Position numbers and translations under genes: made by a program
Part shown: positions 33,725 through 44,095 of the stretch, in pieces
How positions within the stretch are numbered: position 1 is the stretch's first letter
Layout of the letters: every line of letters starts with the position of its first letter
NCBI RefSeq assembly: GCF_026210795.1
Contig: NC_089440.1
Span: forward strand, 3,658,001 to 3,722,000
Length of the DNA: 64,000 bases
Reading direction: 5' to 3'
From: Rhizophagus irregularis
Lineage: Eukaryota; Glomeromycota; Glomeromycetes; Glomerales; Glomeraceae
The notes under the pieces: model-generated
The model's input: only the letters and a program-made list of their open reading frames with translations
Databases searched by the model: none
What the model was told of the DNA's origin: nothing

Positions 33725-35729
33725 TTTTTTTTATTTGTGAGTTAAGAAATTAAAAAGAAGTAATTGATAAGAATTTTTTTTAAAAAAAAAGAAAAATCGA
33801 TTTGCTGAAGAGATTTATATATGGTTTAAAGTTAAGCTATAAGCTATATGAACGCGTCTTAAATCTAATTAAACTTCTATTATGAAAACGCGTTTTGTAA
33901 GTCCGATACTGATCTTACTGATATAGAAATGATTATAAAATTCGAGTCATCTTAAGTATGACATGATATGACAATTTTTTATATAATACATAATTAAAAA
34001 TATAATAAATCCGATGTGCGAAACTTTATTAATTTTTTTTAGCTATGAAATGTATGATGCTATCAAAGAGGGAGGGAGTACGCGGATCCTAGGCCATTTA
34101 ATGCGAGTCCCAGCACCACATTATTTCTTTGCTCTCAGAATAATTTCTACAGATAAATTTGTTTCTATATCTACTACTAACTACAAGATTCTCAGCTCCA
34201 TACTCCTTTATTACACTATATTTTCGAAATAAATAATCCCACCCATATCTACGCTTATACATATCACTCCTACCCACACAGACTATGTAAAAGATTAAGT
34301 TCCGTACCCATGATATATTAATTTCGAACCTATAGAATCGGAGAATAGAAATAAGTATATGCCCATAATTTTTGATAAAAAATAAACGTTATACTTCATT
34401 TCATCCTTACCATGATATTTCATTTTTGTAGCATTCCACTCCGCCAATATTTGAGAAAATTATTGCTTAATGTTTTTTGGATCGAAAGATTGTTGCTTGA
34501 TTTATTGCGCCAGATGTTTGATATAAGACATGTGATGAGAATCAGGCAAAGCCACAATTTTACTGCGCTGATGATGCTGATATTACCCCCATCACGGGGA
34601 ATTATTTTTATGATTAAAATTTTATTCGATATACTGCGCCAGACTTCGAGAATCAGCCACAGCAATTTGGTTAGACGCGTATCAGCGATCCCGATTTTCT
34701 CAACGAATATTAAAAGGATCAAGAAAGGTAATATGTCCGTTTTATTTTTGAGCATCTATATAGGTGGGAAAATCGATTAATATCGTGATGACGTTCTTCC
34801 GGAATCTAGCCAATCAATAATCAAACCCACCTTATTATTATTTTGCGGAATATACTCGTTTGGTTGATTGTGGATATTAATGATGAATATAACGGTAAAT
34901 TTGATTAGTTTCGTTTGTTATTTTTTTGTTTTACTTGCACAAGGCGGATAAAAAAGTTCACTAACTAAGACTTCACCTTTTTATATAATTTCCAGGATCG
35001 ATTCTGGAATACGCTTTTGGGGTAAATTATGTTAATATGATCGCATCACGAAAATCTGATCAACCTCCTCTCCTTAATTTAACACTATCCATATGTAAAG
35101 ATCATCAAGGCCCCTTTTTAATAATAATATACGTAAGAATTTTGAGAATATGCGAGAAAGTTTGAGAATAAATTATTTTGCGCAACTACTTGTTCCCGTG
35201 ATACATGTGACGTATATACTATGCGCATTTATTAAGTTCTAGATCAATGATTTCGTTACAATAATTGATTGAAAAAATATATTAGCATACACGCTTCCCA
35301 CAATCCCTCCATTGTATATCTGAATTTTGTAAATTAATTGCATCTTTGCTTTATTGATCATACGAGAAAAAAATACATAATACAAATCAAAGACTGCTAC
35401 ATGATGCTACTTCAAACTAATTTAAAATGATAAAAAATTGAAGCATTATACCGCTTCCCCTTCTGTGATGCTAATATTATTCTCAAAATCCTAATGAAAA
35501 AATTGTCTATTAGCTTGTTGCTTCCTTGCAAATACCCAATATAACCGAAAGTAAACTCACCTTAACTGCACAATGTCTTGTCCAGAAGTTTCTTCTCCAG
35601 TATTTTTTTTGCCGGCACTCTTTCATACTGCAGTACGTCGTGAATGTTGCATCACTTACCTATTTGGAAAAAAAATATCTAGATATCGTACTATGCATTT
35701 TTTCAGATGATTGATCTCACATGACTGGC
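33725..35729. other. 2-kb gene-poor stretch inside the element
   Basis: Short overlapping frames on both strands at 34412-34780 are hydrophobic and unsupported. GCGCCAGA motifs recur (about 34507, 34637). I see no gene here that I can defend. It may hold remnants of deleted genes. Confidence 0.35.
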
Positions 35730-36233
35730 CTATGCTACGATCGCGAACTTGAATTTATTGCTTGAAGTGAAGCAAGTAAGACAATATTCTGTTCCATACC
35801 ATTCGCCATGTAATCCATAATTCCCATGCTTTCCATCGCAGATAGGGCATGGTGAGCTCCATGGCTGAGGTGATGCAAAATTATAATTATCAATCCCTTT
35901 AAAGCTATTTCGGAATTTCAGGTATGTGAAATGCTCTAAGACGGATTTGATAATTGATTCTGGATCGGGTCTGGCTTTGAAGGTGATAGGCCCTTTTTCT
36001 TCACATTGCTCACCGGAGGAGGGAAAAGATAAATCGGATACTTTGTTTTCTGGCGAATTTATGACTTCCGATTTATATACTTCTGATAGTTGCCATGGCT
36101 CATTTCCTGTTTCTTTTTTATAACTTTTGTATAATTTGGAACGAATCTTATCTGTCAAAATACTTGGTAACCCAGCTAATTTGGCATGCCAATTCAGATA
36201 TTCGGGAGTTAATATTTTATCGGGCTTGGTCAT
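35730..36233 (-). CDS. Zinc-motif protein, 167 aa
   Basis: The frame is whole (MTKPDKILTPEYLNWHAK to FKFAIVA). The C-terminal 45 residues carry CPICDGKHGNYGLHGEWYG and then YCLTC, a C-x2-C-x4-H-x(n)-C layout. A similar module ends the next gene upstream and occurs in the element's primase-helicase (CPLCDREH). The first 120 residues are helical and low in complexity. The module resembles the zinc motif next to archaeo-eukaryotic primases, suggesting nucleic-acid binding. The function is otherwise unknown. Confidence 0.55.
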   Translation of the reverse strand: MTKPDKILTPEYLNWHAKLAGLPSILTDKIRSKLYKSYKKETGNEPWQLSEVYKSEVINSPENKVSDLSFPSSGEQCEEKGPITFKARPDPESIIKSVLEHFTYLKFRNSFKGIDNYNFASPQPWSSPCPICDGKHGNYGLHGEWYGTEYCLTCFTSSNKFKFAIVA

Positions 36234-36332
36234 GTTACCTTTTTCTATAATTGCAAATCAATCTAATTAGGTATTAGTTGATATGTGTAAAAAAATAAAT
36301 AATAAAGCAAATGTAGTCTCAAATTTACCTGA

Positions 36333-37885
36333 CTATGCAACTATCTCAATTTCGCGCTGTTCACATTTAATAAAATAGGATCTGGCTTCATATCTACCTT
36401 CTATACCTTCCTCATCATCATGATCTAACTTACATAATGGACATGGAGTCTCGTCGGTAATTCCATAATAATCGAACTTTTCACTACTAAATTCTCTATA
36501 TAAATTAGGATATTGGTCCAATGCTTTGTTGCGAAAATAGGCGCGGTCATAAGTTGGATTAGATTGGGATGTAGATGGTACATTTGCTTGAGACATGTCT
36601 GATGAAATCATTTCCGATGGAGCATTTGGCTGAGAGAATGCTGGTACTTCAGCTGGCAGACCACGTGTGTGTGAGCAATTGTTCACGCCGATCAATTTTT
36701 GAGATTTGGTTAGTTCATCAGTATAAAGATTTATTATATTCTGGATTTGTGCATCAGTTAGTCTAGAGATTGCATCAGCACTAGATGTAACCACACCAAT
36801 TTTATCTATTCCTATTCCTTTAAACAAGGTATAGATGTTTTTAGCCTTTTGTGTCATCTTACGCAAATACTCTCTCTTTTTACCGGGAAGATACAGCTCC
36901 ATTTCATCATAAATCTGCGTTCTTGCCATTTGATCGCTAATATTATTTTCGGATCTAAGGGTTATAATCTTTTTTTCATATTCCTCACTATAGTAATACC
37001 ATCGTAATTTTTCTTTCCGACCGGTCTTTTCAGCCTTGTCAAATAAATGAGCTAAATGAAGTACAGAACCTGGAGTTAGGTCAGCATTGACTGGGACATC
37101 TGGAATATGTTTGCTAGATATAGAATTCGGTAAGGATGTGAGGAATTATGGCATTTAATAAATTCAAGTAGTTCGCGTATTAAATCTTGTTCCACTTTCT
37201 GATTATAGGGAATTTTTTGGGGTGGAGTGTCCTGCTTATTTCCAAAAGACTCACAGGGTATCGCTGACTTTGCAGATGATTCCTTTGGAATCGATTCTTC
37301 AACTACCTGTTCTGGGGGAGTTACAAGTCCAGTGCTAGTCGTAGAGAGGTCTGTTATACAACTGGTGTTAATTGCTGGTGATGACTCCTGGACAATCAAT
37401 TCGCTCTGAAGCTTTTTTTCCCGCTTCCTCTGCCTGATCTCATCGCTAACCTTTCTTCTATACTCCTCATCCAATAAATCATCCGTCTCTTTATCCTCCA
37501 ATGACTTAGTTTCTGTACAAATAGGTTTGCATGCATTAGAATTAAATGTACTATCAGATGTATTTGATGGTTTTGCCATTTTTTCTAGTTTACCCAGGCG
37601 AACAACATTGTTTGGGTTCTCGACAGAGCTAGCATTGGCCGATGATTGTTTGATTTCCTTGATATCATCATCCATTTTGGCAATAAGGTTGGTCTTTTCT
37701 TTATCTCTCTGCTCTAGTCTCGTGAACCTAGCTTCATGTTCTTCCAAAGCGCACCTTAACTTTGCATTCTCAGCCTTGACCTCTGCATTCTCATCCATAA
37801 CCTTGATATATTTGGCCTTAACCTCAGCATTCTCGGCCTCAAGCTCAATAATGCGTTGTCTCAATGAATCAAGTTCAGATGACAT
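36333..37885 (-). pseudogene. Coiled-coil protein with C-terminal zinc motif, broken
   Basis: It starts MSSELDSLRQRIIELEAENA with a strong coiled coil (residues about 1-80), followed by a Ser/Thr/Pro-rich linker and QKVEQDLIRELLEFIK. The later region reads IYDEMELYLPGKKREYLRK and ends with the zinc module CPLCKLDHDDEEGIEGRYEA and KCEQREIEIVA. The gene appears broken about once. The shared C-terminal module ties it to the neighbour at 35730-36233. The role is unknown. Confidence 0.5.
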
Positions 37886-38059
37886 GATAATATTTTAATG
37901 TTCTATAATGCTAGTATTCAAAATCGGAAAAATATGTAAGCTGATCGTGAACAATTGTTCACGCCGATCTCTTTTGCCAAGAAAAAAAAATATTAATAGG
38001 GGTTTATGACAATCATACAAGTAGGCACGATCCCTTACCCTGAGTGCCTTCGGCTGGGA

Positions 38060-38287
38060 TCAACTTATTCGTTGTCTCTCTCTTTCGAGGCGACGATAGA
38101 TTTTTTTGGCATGTTTGGAACAATAGCCCGTATAAGATAATGTAGGTTTATCACATATTCTGCATGGAGATTTTAGCATATTATTTGCACCCGATTTCCA
38201 GTGGAGCGAACATCCTGCCAAGCGGGTGCATACTCGGCCACAAGTACTCCCATCCTTTCTAATATGTGGGCAGGTAAGACGATCCAT
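38060..38287 (-). CDS. Small cysteine-rich zinc protein, 75 aa
   Basis: The layout is CPHIRKDGSTCGRVC, GCSLHW, CRICDKPTLSYTGYC, then SKHAKKIYRRLERERQR: two four-ligand sets ending in a basic helix. It is a clear relative of the gene in the terminal repeats (CPYILRTGEVC, GCQIH, CIECGKRTYSGYGFC, LHARKHRKK). Two fingers plus a basic tail suit a DNA-binding regulator of the element, which is inference. The frame looks whole. Confidence 0.6.
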   Translation of the reverse strand: MDRLTCPHIRKDGSTCGRVCTRLAGCSLHWKSGANNMLKSPCRICDKPTLSYTGYCSKHAKKIYRRLERERQRIS

Positions 38288-38418
38288 TTATTATATTCTT
38301 TCTTCACTTCCATTATAAAATCCGATTTCAAATTATGGAAAAATCTGAATTGAACTTCGGTGGAAAAAGTATAACATAAACGAAAAATATATACCACACC
38401 ATACCACAGTCATCATCT

Positions 38419-38970
38419 ATGGACACGCAAAGAGCAGTACTTAATATTTTAACAGGCCGATGGATCAACCCAAACGGAAAGCTATTCCAGAAGTTGATTC
38501 GTGAAGGTTACAGATATGCTAACAGACTTTCGGATTATTTAGAAGATATTGGAACTATGAATATCGGTGAATTCGAATTAGACCCCTTAATTGACTTCTA
38601 TTATCCAGCCTTAATTCCGCCTTTATCTGTCTTAGCAATTAGAGAAGATATTCGTAAAAACTTTCCTATTAGTGTAGAATCTGCGGTTGTAGGAGGAATG
38701 AGTTTATTCACCCTTGAAAAAAATAAACAATCCTCGCTTCAGAATCTAATCCGAATGAATTATTCCAATGATAACTTGATCACACTAATAGGAATAACTT
38801 GGGAGCAAGAAGAGATGAAAACTTGGAGGAACGAGGTGCTCATGAAATTCCTCCATAATCCGAATTTGGTACTTTCAAGATATAAACCAAATGCATTATA
38901 TGACGCATTCACAAAAACAGATATTTTAGAGCCGGAGCATGTATTAGCTCTAACACGGCTACTCGGTTAA
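38419..38970 (+). CDS. Unknown protein, 183 aa
   Basis: The frame is whole (MDTQRAVLNILTGRWINP to LALTRLLG). The C-terminal third, WEQEEMKTWRNEVLMKFLHN to TDILEPEHVLAL, matches a segment of the gene at 42418-43218 (KAVRHWREETLKRFVYSLP, SDVIYLPQILSLIEL). The two therefore form a small family within the element. The family is otherwise not recognised. It reads outward from the neighbouring minus-strand zinc-protein gene. Confidence 0.5.
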   Translation: MDTQRAVLNILTGRWINPNGKLFQKLIREGYRYANRLSDYLEDIGTMNIGEFELDPLIDFYYPALIPPLSVLAIREDIRKNFPISVESAVVGGMSLFTLEKNKQSSLQNLIRMNYSNDNLITLIGITWEQEEMKTWRNEVLMKFLHNPNLVLSRYKPNALYDAFTKTDILEPEHVLALTRLLG

Positions 38971-39302
38971 AATGTGAACATGATATAAATTTGTATATAG
39001 CCACGGAACCCCCATTCCATGACTATATTTTTTTCGCTTATCATATATACTTGCAAAATTCAATTTTTTATTAATATATGCAAAAATAAATACATAGATC
39101 GGGTCTTAGCCCGCGATACAACTGATACATGACGTCTATGCTACATCTAATCCTACAGTCTAACTAACCACCTTACATTTACGTGACTTGGAAGTTCGCC
39201 CCTCCTTCTTTACGAAATGTCTGTAAAATACATGATTATTAATTATAAGACACTAGGAATACAGGAAACCACAATACAGTAATTTGCGAAATAGTTAGAC
39301 TC

Positions 39303-41036
39303 TTACACAATATATCCATCTAGCAATTGAGATAATTTGAGCTGTTCCTCCTCGAAAAGCTTTCTCTTCTTTTTTGTATCCTCCCGGCTTGCCATCCCGA
39401 AGTCAATCAGGTATAGGGCACCTTTATCGTTAATTAAGATATTTTCCTTCCGAATATCATTATGGAGGATGCCATGTTTGTGGATTGCTTCCAATCCCTT
39501 AATAGCCCTTGTCTTTTGCTGTTCCGTTATTTTTTGGTCGCTCAACATACTACCAACAATGGTTAAGCCGATAACGAAGCTCATGCCTCCTCCATAATAT
39601 CCATAACAGACCAGCTTTGGGATATACTTGCCTTGAATATCAGCTAGATCTTTATACATATCTACTTCTTTCTGCATTTCTTCCAGAACATACGATGGAG
39701 CCTTCGATAGGTCTACACTCTTCAAAGCAATCATTTCACCACGAAATTCGCATAGGAGCGTTTTTCCACTTCGTCCTTCACCTAGTATGCTCTTAAACTT
39801 GAAGTCTGCAAAGCTAAACTTTTCCTGGTCTACGTTGGAAGCGCCAAAGGCGGATGACGATTGTTGATTCGCAGAGGTGCTGGAAGCCTGATTATTTAAT
39901 GAGGAGCTGGATGATGATTTTGAGTTTGATCGAAGAGTTCGTGAATTATTATCCCCTTGAGCCGGCACTAGTACTTGAGGTTTAGGAGAGTTGGGATTCT
40001 CTTTCGCCTGTCGAGTTAGATAAGCATATGCCTTGAGTACGGGTGGAGATTCGGATTCCAGTGAAAGGGTTTTTGAGATCCAGAGCTTCGTGTGTTCTCG
40101 GCATAGAAACCAGTGATTATCATAAGTGGTAAGAATACCGTATCTAAGTTCGTTTCCTCCCATATAATTATAGATTTGTTGAATTACATCCTTGCCCTTA
40201 CTCGTATTATAAAACTCGGGAAATGTCTGTTCACCCATGTCTTCTAAAACATGCTTTCTTTTTGCCTCAATCACCAAGATCAACGAACCCACGAGATGAC
40301 AGGTGAAGTCCGGTATGCCAGGAGAAGTAGGTGGACGTTTTGAAAAATTATAATCTGATCCCATAAGCTTATTTAACATCAAACAAATGTTGATAGATAT
40401 AGCAACGCGAACATCCTCTTCATTGACTATCTCTATATCTTGGTTAAATTGTGGCCTCTCGAATATCGGTTGTTGGTCGAAGCGGAATTGATTCACTTTA
40501 TCGAAAAAGTCGCCCCATAGTTGTACACTTGTCGGCGGGTCACCATTAACCTTTGTAGTGGTCTTCGATTTAGTACAGTCCGGAGAATATGTTATGGGTG
40601 GTGGAATACACGATAACGCCTCTTCCAAGCTGAGAACTGGAAACGAATGAGTTAAAAATTATGCGAGGGTAAATGACGAAAAATTAGCCATTAAGGCGCT
40701 TTGCATAGACTATTCCAGACACTTACGTGGCAATTTTACAATAACATGGATATGTTCTTCGGGAGGTGAGTCTGGGAAATATTTCGAAATCTTTCTTATT
40801 GCCAACAGCTCGTCACTGTCCTGGAGTATTAGATTTCTTAATTGATCGTCCTGATCGCCAGGGATCGACACCTTCCATAGCTTAAGCTTGTCTGCAGGAA
40901 AATTATCGAACTCTGGTGCCTTTTTCGCCTTAATAGCGTCCTTGAGGTCACCAACAAGACTACTCCCTTCTATATGGACAGGGAAGGCGTTCGCGGTTGT
41001 ATTTCCTTTGACGAGACATAGTAAAGTGATAGGCAT
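39303..41036 (-). CDS. Crinkler (CRN) protein with nuclease-like and kinase domains
   Basis: Exon 1 (41036-40727) encodes the ubiquitin-like CRN header: ITLLCLVKGNTTANAFPV, KLKLWKVSIP, LQDSDELLAIRKISKYF, then HIHVIVKLP. A GTAAGT..CCAG intron joins in frame to exon 2 (40636-39303, LLSLEEALSCIPPPI), giving 547 residues. Exon 2 has a PD-(D/E)XK-like core (GIPDFTC, LILVIEAKRKH, about residues 210-230), a Ser/Asn-rich linker, and a kinase-like domain with LGEGRSGKTL, IALKSV, HNDIRKENIL and LIDFGMA. CRN proteins are effector-like proteins of oomycetes and fungi. The gene looks whole and is cargo inside the element. Confidence 0.75.
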
Positions 41037-41479
41037 GTTTTCAGCTTATATAGTATTTTTTTGCGAAATGTTATTGGCTCAAAGTGTGGTATGTGAGGAC
41101 AAGAGTTAAAAGAATTTTATTTGCGAAAAAAATTCTGAGGGCTGGTATATGTGAGAAATTCAACTGTTTCACAAGCCTGCCGTATGATCGGCCACATTGC
41201 ATCATAGGTGCAACAATCGCCTAATCACTGCGCCTCCCTAACCGTGAAGACTCTTCTCACTTATCACCTGATATAGTGCTACGCTTTTTTATATAGGCTA
41301 GATTGGTTAGATTTATAGTCCGATATTACATAGTGATCGGGTTCGCACCCCATATCATTACACGTGACCCGTTTCTCATAACGTTCGATAAAAATACTTT
41401 ATTTATGAAATAAAAACGTTGCCGGAAGCCGGCTTACAATACATAAAAATTGCGACTATAGCGCTACATGACACTAAAA

Positions 41480-41821
41480 TTATGGAGAATATACGGTGAC
41501 ATGGAAGTGACCCGCTCGAGGTTGAAATTGATCATTAAAAAAAGAAGAAATATAGGCTTGAGAGTTCATTGGTCTTTCGCTAACTGTTCCGGGATGGATC
41601 TGACGAATTCTTAGAGAAAGATTAGAAAATTGTACCCCCAACAGGCCTAACTGGTTTAACCGGTTACGAATTGCAATTTCAAGTCCGCCAACCGTTCGAC
41701 CTGTGTTGATTGTAATTTCTTGAGCTACTTGGTTGCTTGGAAGATCGAAGAGGTTCCCTATGGGAACGATAAGACAATTGAGAGTGATATCAATACCATC
41801 CCTATCATTGTTATCGGTCAT
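41480..41821 (-). CDS. Small ubiquitin-fold-like protein related to a CRN header
   Basis: This 113-residue frame reads ITLNCLIVPIGNLFDLPSNQ, then TVGGLEIAIRNRLNQLG, FSNLSLRIRQ and finally HFHVTVYSP. The order of strand, variable loop, helix and final H-x-HV strand parallels the CRN header 450 bases away (ITLLCLV, LVGDLKDAIK, LKLWKV, HIHVIV), but identity is low. It may be a free-standing, diverged header-like protein, or unrelated. It looks whole. Confidence 0.4.
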   Translation of the reverse strand: MTDNNDRDGIDITLNCLIVPIGNLFDLPSNQVAQEITINTGRTVGGLEIAIRNRLNQLGLLGVQFSNLSLRIRQIHPGTVSERPMNSQAYISSFFNDQFQPRAGHFHVTVYSP

Positions 41822-42320
41822 TGTGTAGCGAATTTCCTAAATTTAAGAGCCCATAGTGAGTATTTTTTATGTCGCACTTCGCTCCCATACATAACTTCTA
41901 TCACATACGCACCTTAAATTTTTTTGCGGAAAGTTGGCTGAACTTCCACATACTCCTACATGCTTTATATCTTGCTGGAAAAAGAGCGCCAAGCCGAAGT
42001 TAAGGAGATAAGAATAGTGATTAGCATTGTCGTATGATGCCAAGAGTTCTATGAAGGCACATGTAAATGGGAATCTTCATACCTTTTCACATGTAGATCT
42101 ACCGGAAGACACAAACTTGGTTTTACGCCTGGCGATCTCGGAATTGCGTGTCCCTCAGCCTTTCATAACATATGCTTTTATCGTCACTATTTACTTTTAG
42201 AGTTGGTCCTGTGTTGCATGTAGACCTCCTTTCAAGCGAAGCGCCTGTGAAGCAGGCCATTTTTTCCTATGATTGTTCAGGAAAAAATAAAGAATAAAGG
42301 TTAATATGTTTTTTCGATAT

Positions 42321-43375
42321 ATATGCAAAAAATATTATGTCGCACAAGACCTGTCTGGTGATCCACTTATTTTTCTGTCGCACAGGAGTGGCCCAGCAAA
42401 TTCTTCCGAGCTGAAGATCACCGCTCCGGACTAGCTAGATTGGTAGTGTACCACCCCGCCATAGAGGGTCTTGTTAATTCCAGATTAAGAAAAGCAGAAA
42501 TAAAATTATTATTAGAGAACCCAGATTGGGTCGAAATCTGTACATTGCTAACCTGTCTAAGACAATCACTAAATGCAGTAATAAAATCAGGCGCATTTTC
42601 CTTTTCAGCTTGAATAAGCATTTCTACCATTTTATCAGGATCAAGATCGTGACTATAATAACATCCAAATCTTTCGATATACCTTTGACTTTCTGATGAC
42701 AATCCTTTATGGAATAATTCTCTAAGATGATTTTTACAGAGCTTGATAACATCATTACATCTCTTTATCTTCGAGTAATAATTCACTATTGAGTCTTCAC
42801 CTTGAAGCAATAACCCATACCGGAACTTATCTATCTCATCTGCATTGTCATCTACCTTAATCTCATTTTTATCAATACCATCCGGCCATATTTCCTCTCG
42901 AAGTTCATATGAATAATATGGCAATTCTATTAGGCTCAATATTTGTGGAAGATAAATAACATCAGATTGTAAGAGTACATGGAATAATGATGTTGAATTT
43001 CTTACACTGGGCAGACTATATACAAATCGTTTAAGAGTTTCCTCCCTCCAATGCCTGACTGCCTTTGTCTTCCAATAGATTTTGATTTCGCAAAATAGAT
43101 CTTCCCAGTCTTGCCACTCTGGTATAAATTCAGGATTTCCTTCATTATCCCATTCATACCTCGATCCATATTCTTTGATAAATTCATTGTAGCCTTCATC
43201 TGTCTCGTCATCTGACATTTTACTAATAGAGCAATTATACTTAATAAAAAATAAAGTACTGGCAGCGTGCATAGCTTCTTTTCAGTATATGCGAAAATTA
43301 TGTTGCACATGGATGGCTGACCGCTGATCCACTTATTTTTCTGTCGCACAGGAGTGGCCCAGCAAATTCTTCTTT
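42321..43375. repeat. Direct repeats flanking the 42418-43218 gene
   Basis: TGATCCACTTATTTTTCTGT followed by CGCACAGGAGTGGCCCAGCA and AATTCTTC occurs at 42359-42406 and 43325-43372. A weaker upstream part (ATATGC.AAAA.TTATGT.GCACA) lies before each copy. The repeat brackets one gene in the same orientation, as after duplication or cassette insertion. Confidence 0.7.
42418..43218 (-). CDS. Unknown acidic protein with a Gag-like segment
   Basis: The start chosen is MSDDETDEGYNEF; the open frame extends 18 codons further upstream. Product about 266 residues. The first half includes KAVRHWREETLKRFVYSLP, shared with the gene at 38419-38970. The second half, LLLQGEDSIVNYYSKIKR to LFHKGLSSESQRYIERFG and VEMLIQAEKEN, resembles retrotransposon Gag sequence and the Gag-like part near 21.7 kb (QFLRGLSPEN). 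It would suit a self-assembling or RNA/DNA-coating protein, which is inference. The frame is whole and lies between direct repeats. Confidence 0.5.
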   Translation of the reverse strand: MSDDETDEGYNEFIKEYGSRYEWDNEGNPEFIPEWQDWEDLFCEIKIYWKTKAVRHWREETLKRFVYSLPSVRNSTSLFHVLLQSDVIYLPQILSLIELPYYSYELREEIWPDGIDKNEIKVDDNADEIDKFRYGLLLQGEDSIVNYYSKIKRCNDVIKLCKNHLRELFHKGLSSESQRYIERFGCYYSHDLDPDKMVEMLIQAEKENAPDFITAFSDCLRQVSNVQISTQSGFSNNNFISAFLNLELTRPSMAGWYTTNLASPER

Positions 43376-43556
43376 CGAGCGAAATGATCACTATCCCGGG
43401 TTGACGATCAGTATTCCGGACTCGGCCATAGGCACCTTCGGTAAAATTTTCCACATTAAATATATTACTTTACTATTAGCGTGAAATACAATATTGGAAA
43501 GCTTTCATCCTGATCGAAGGGTCTTAACTTTCTTTGGTCGCGCCCTTCTTCGTTGA

Positions 43557-43950
43557 TTATGAGGGACAGCCTTTTTTTTCTCTTACCTCAATTATCTCAA
43601 CCGAATCGGCGGAAGACTCAGACGAATAGTAGGAATCCTTATGCACATCACCTTTCGGCCCTTTTTTACTAATTAGCGAGGGAACTATTTCATGAATTAA
43701 GTCGACCACATCTCCCCTATCTACACATTCGTCCAGATATTTTACATCCCTTTCTAACCTTTTTACCCTCCTTTCTAAAGTGTTATGTTGGGAATGATAT
43801 TCTTCCAACTGTTTCTTTAGCACCCTATTTTCGTCGAAAGCGTAATATATACCTCCGCATTCTGCTTATCTGTTCCTAATAACTTGGCTATTTTCTCTGT
43901 ACGCCTGATAACTTCCTGCTCGGTGGGCGTACTATCAGGATGAATGATTT
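43557..43950 (-). pseudogene. Short coiled-coil protein, apparently broken
   Basis: The readable part has KQLEEYHSQHNTLERRVKR and DVVDLIHEIVPSLIS, then an acidic Ser-rich tail (SYYSSESSADSVEIIE). An upstream segment near 43.9 kb (HPDSTPTEQEVIRRTEKIAK) belongs to the same gene region. It is broken about once. No family is recognised. Confidence 0.4.
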
Positions 43951-43972
43951 TGATCGGCTACCATTTTCATGA

Positions 43973-44095
43973 TATATTCTATATGCTAGATCTTAGGAGA
44001 GCGAAAAAATAAAATTAGCCGTAAAGGCGCTTCGCAATAAATGGCGTAATATATTCTATATGCTAGATCTTGCTCGAGCGAAAAAATAAAATTAA
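43973..44095. repeat. Two-copy tandem duplication
   Basis: TATATTCTATATGCTAGATC followed by TT and AGCGAAAAAATAAAATTA occurs twice about 70 bases apart. One copy follows the motif TTAGCCGTAAAGGCGCTTCG. The duplication lies at the end of the recombinase region. Confidence 0.55.

Noticed and set aside
34412-34780. Two antiparallel hydrophobic frames of 111 and 122 codons
   Set aside because: Each is the shadow of the other, neither has a recognisable motif, and the region lacks promoter-like features.
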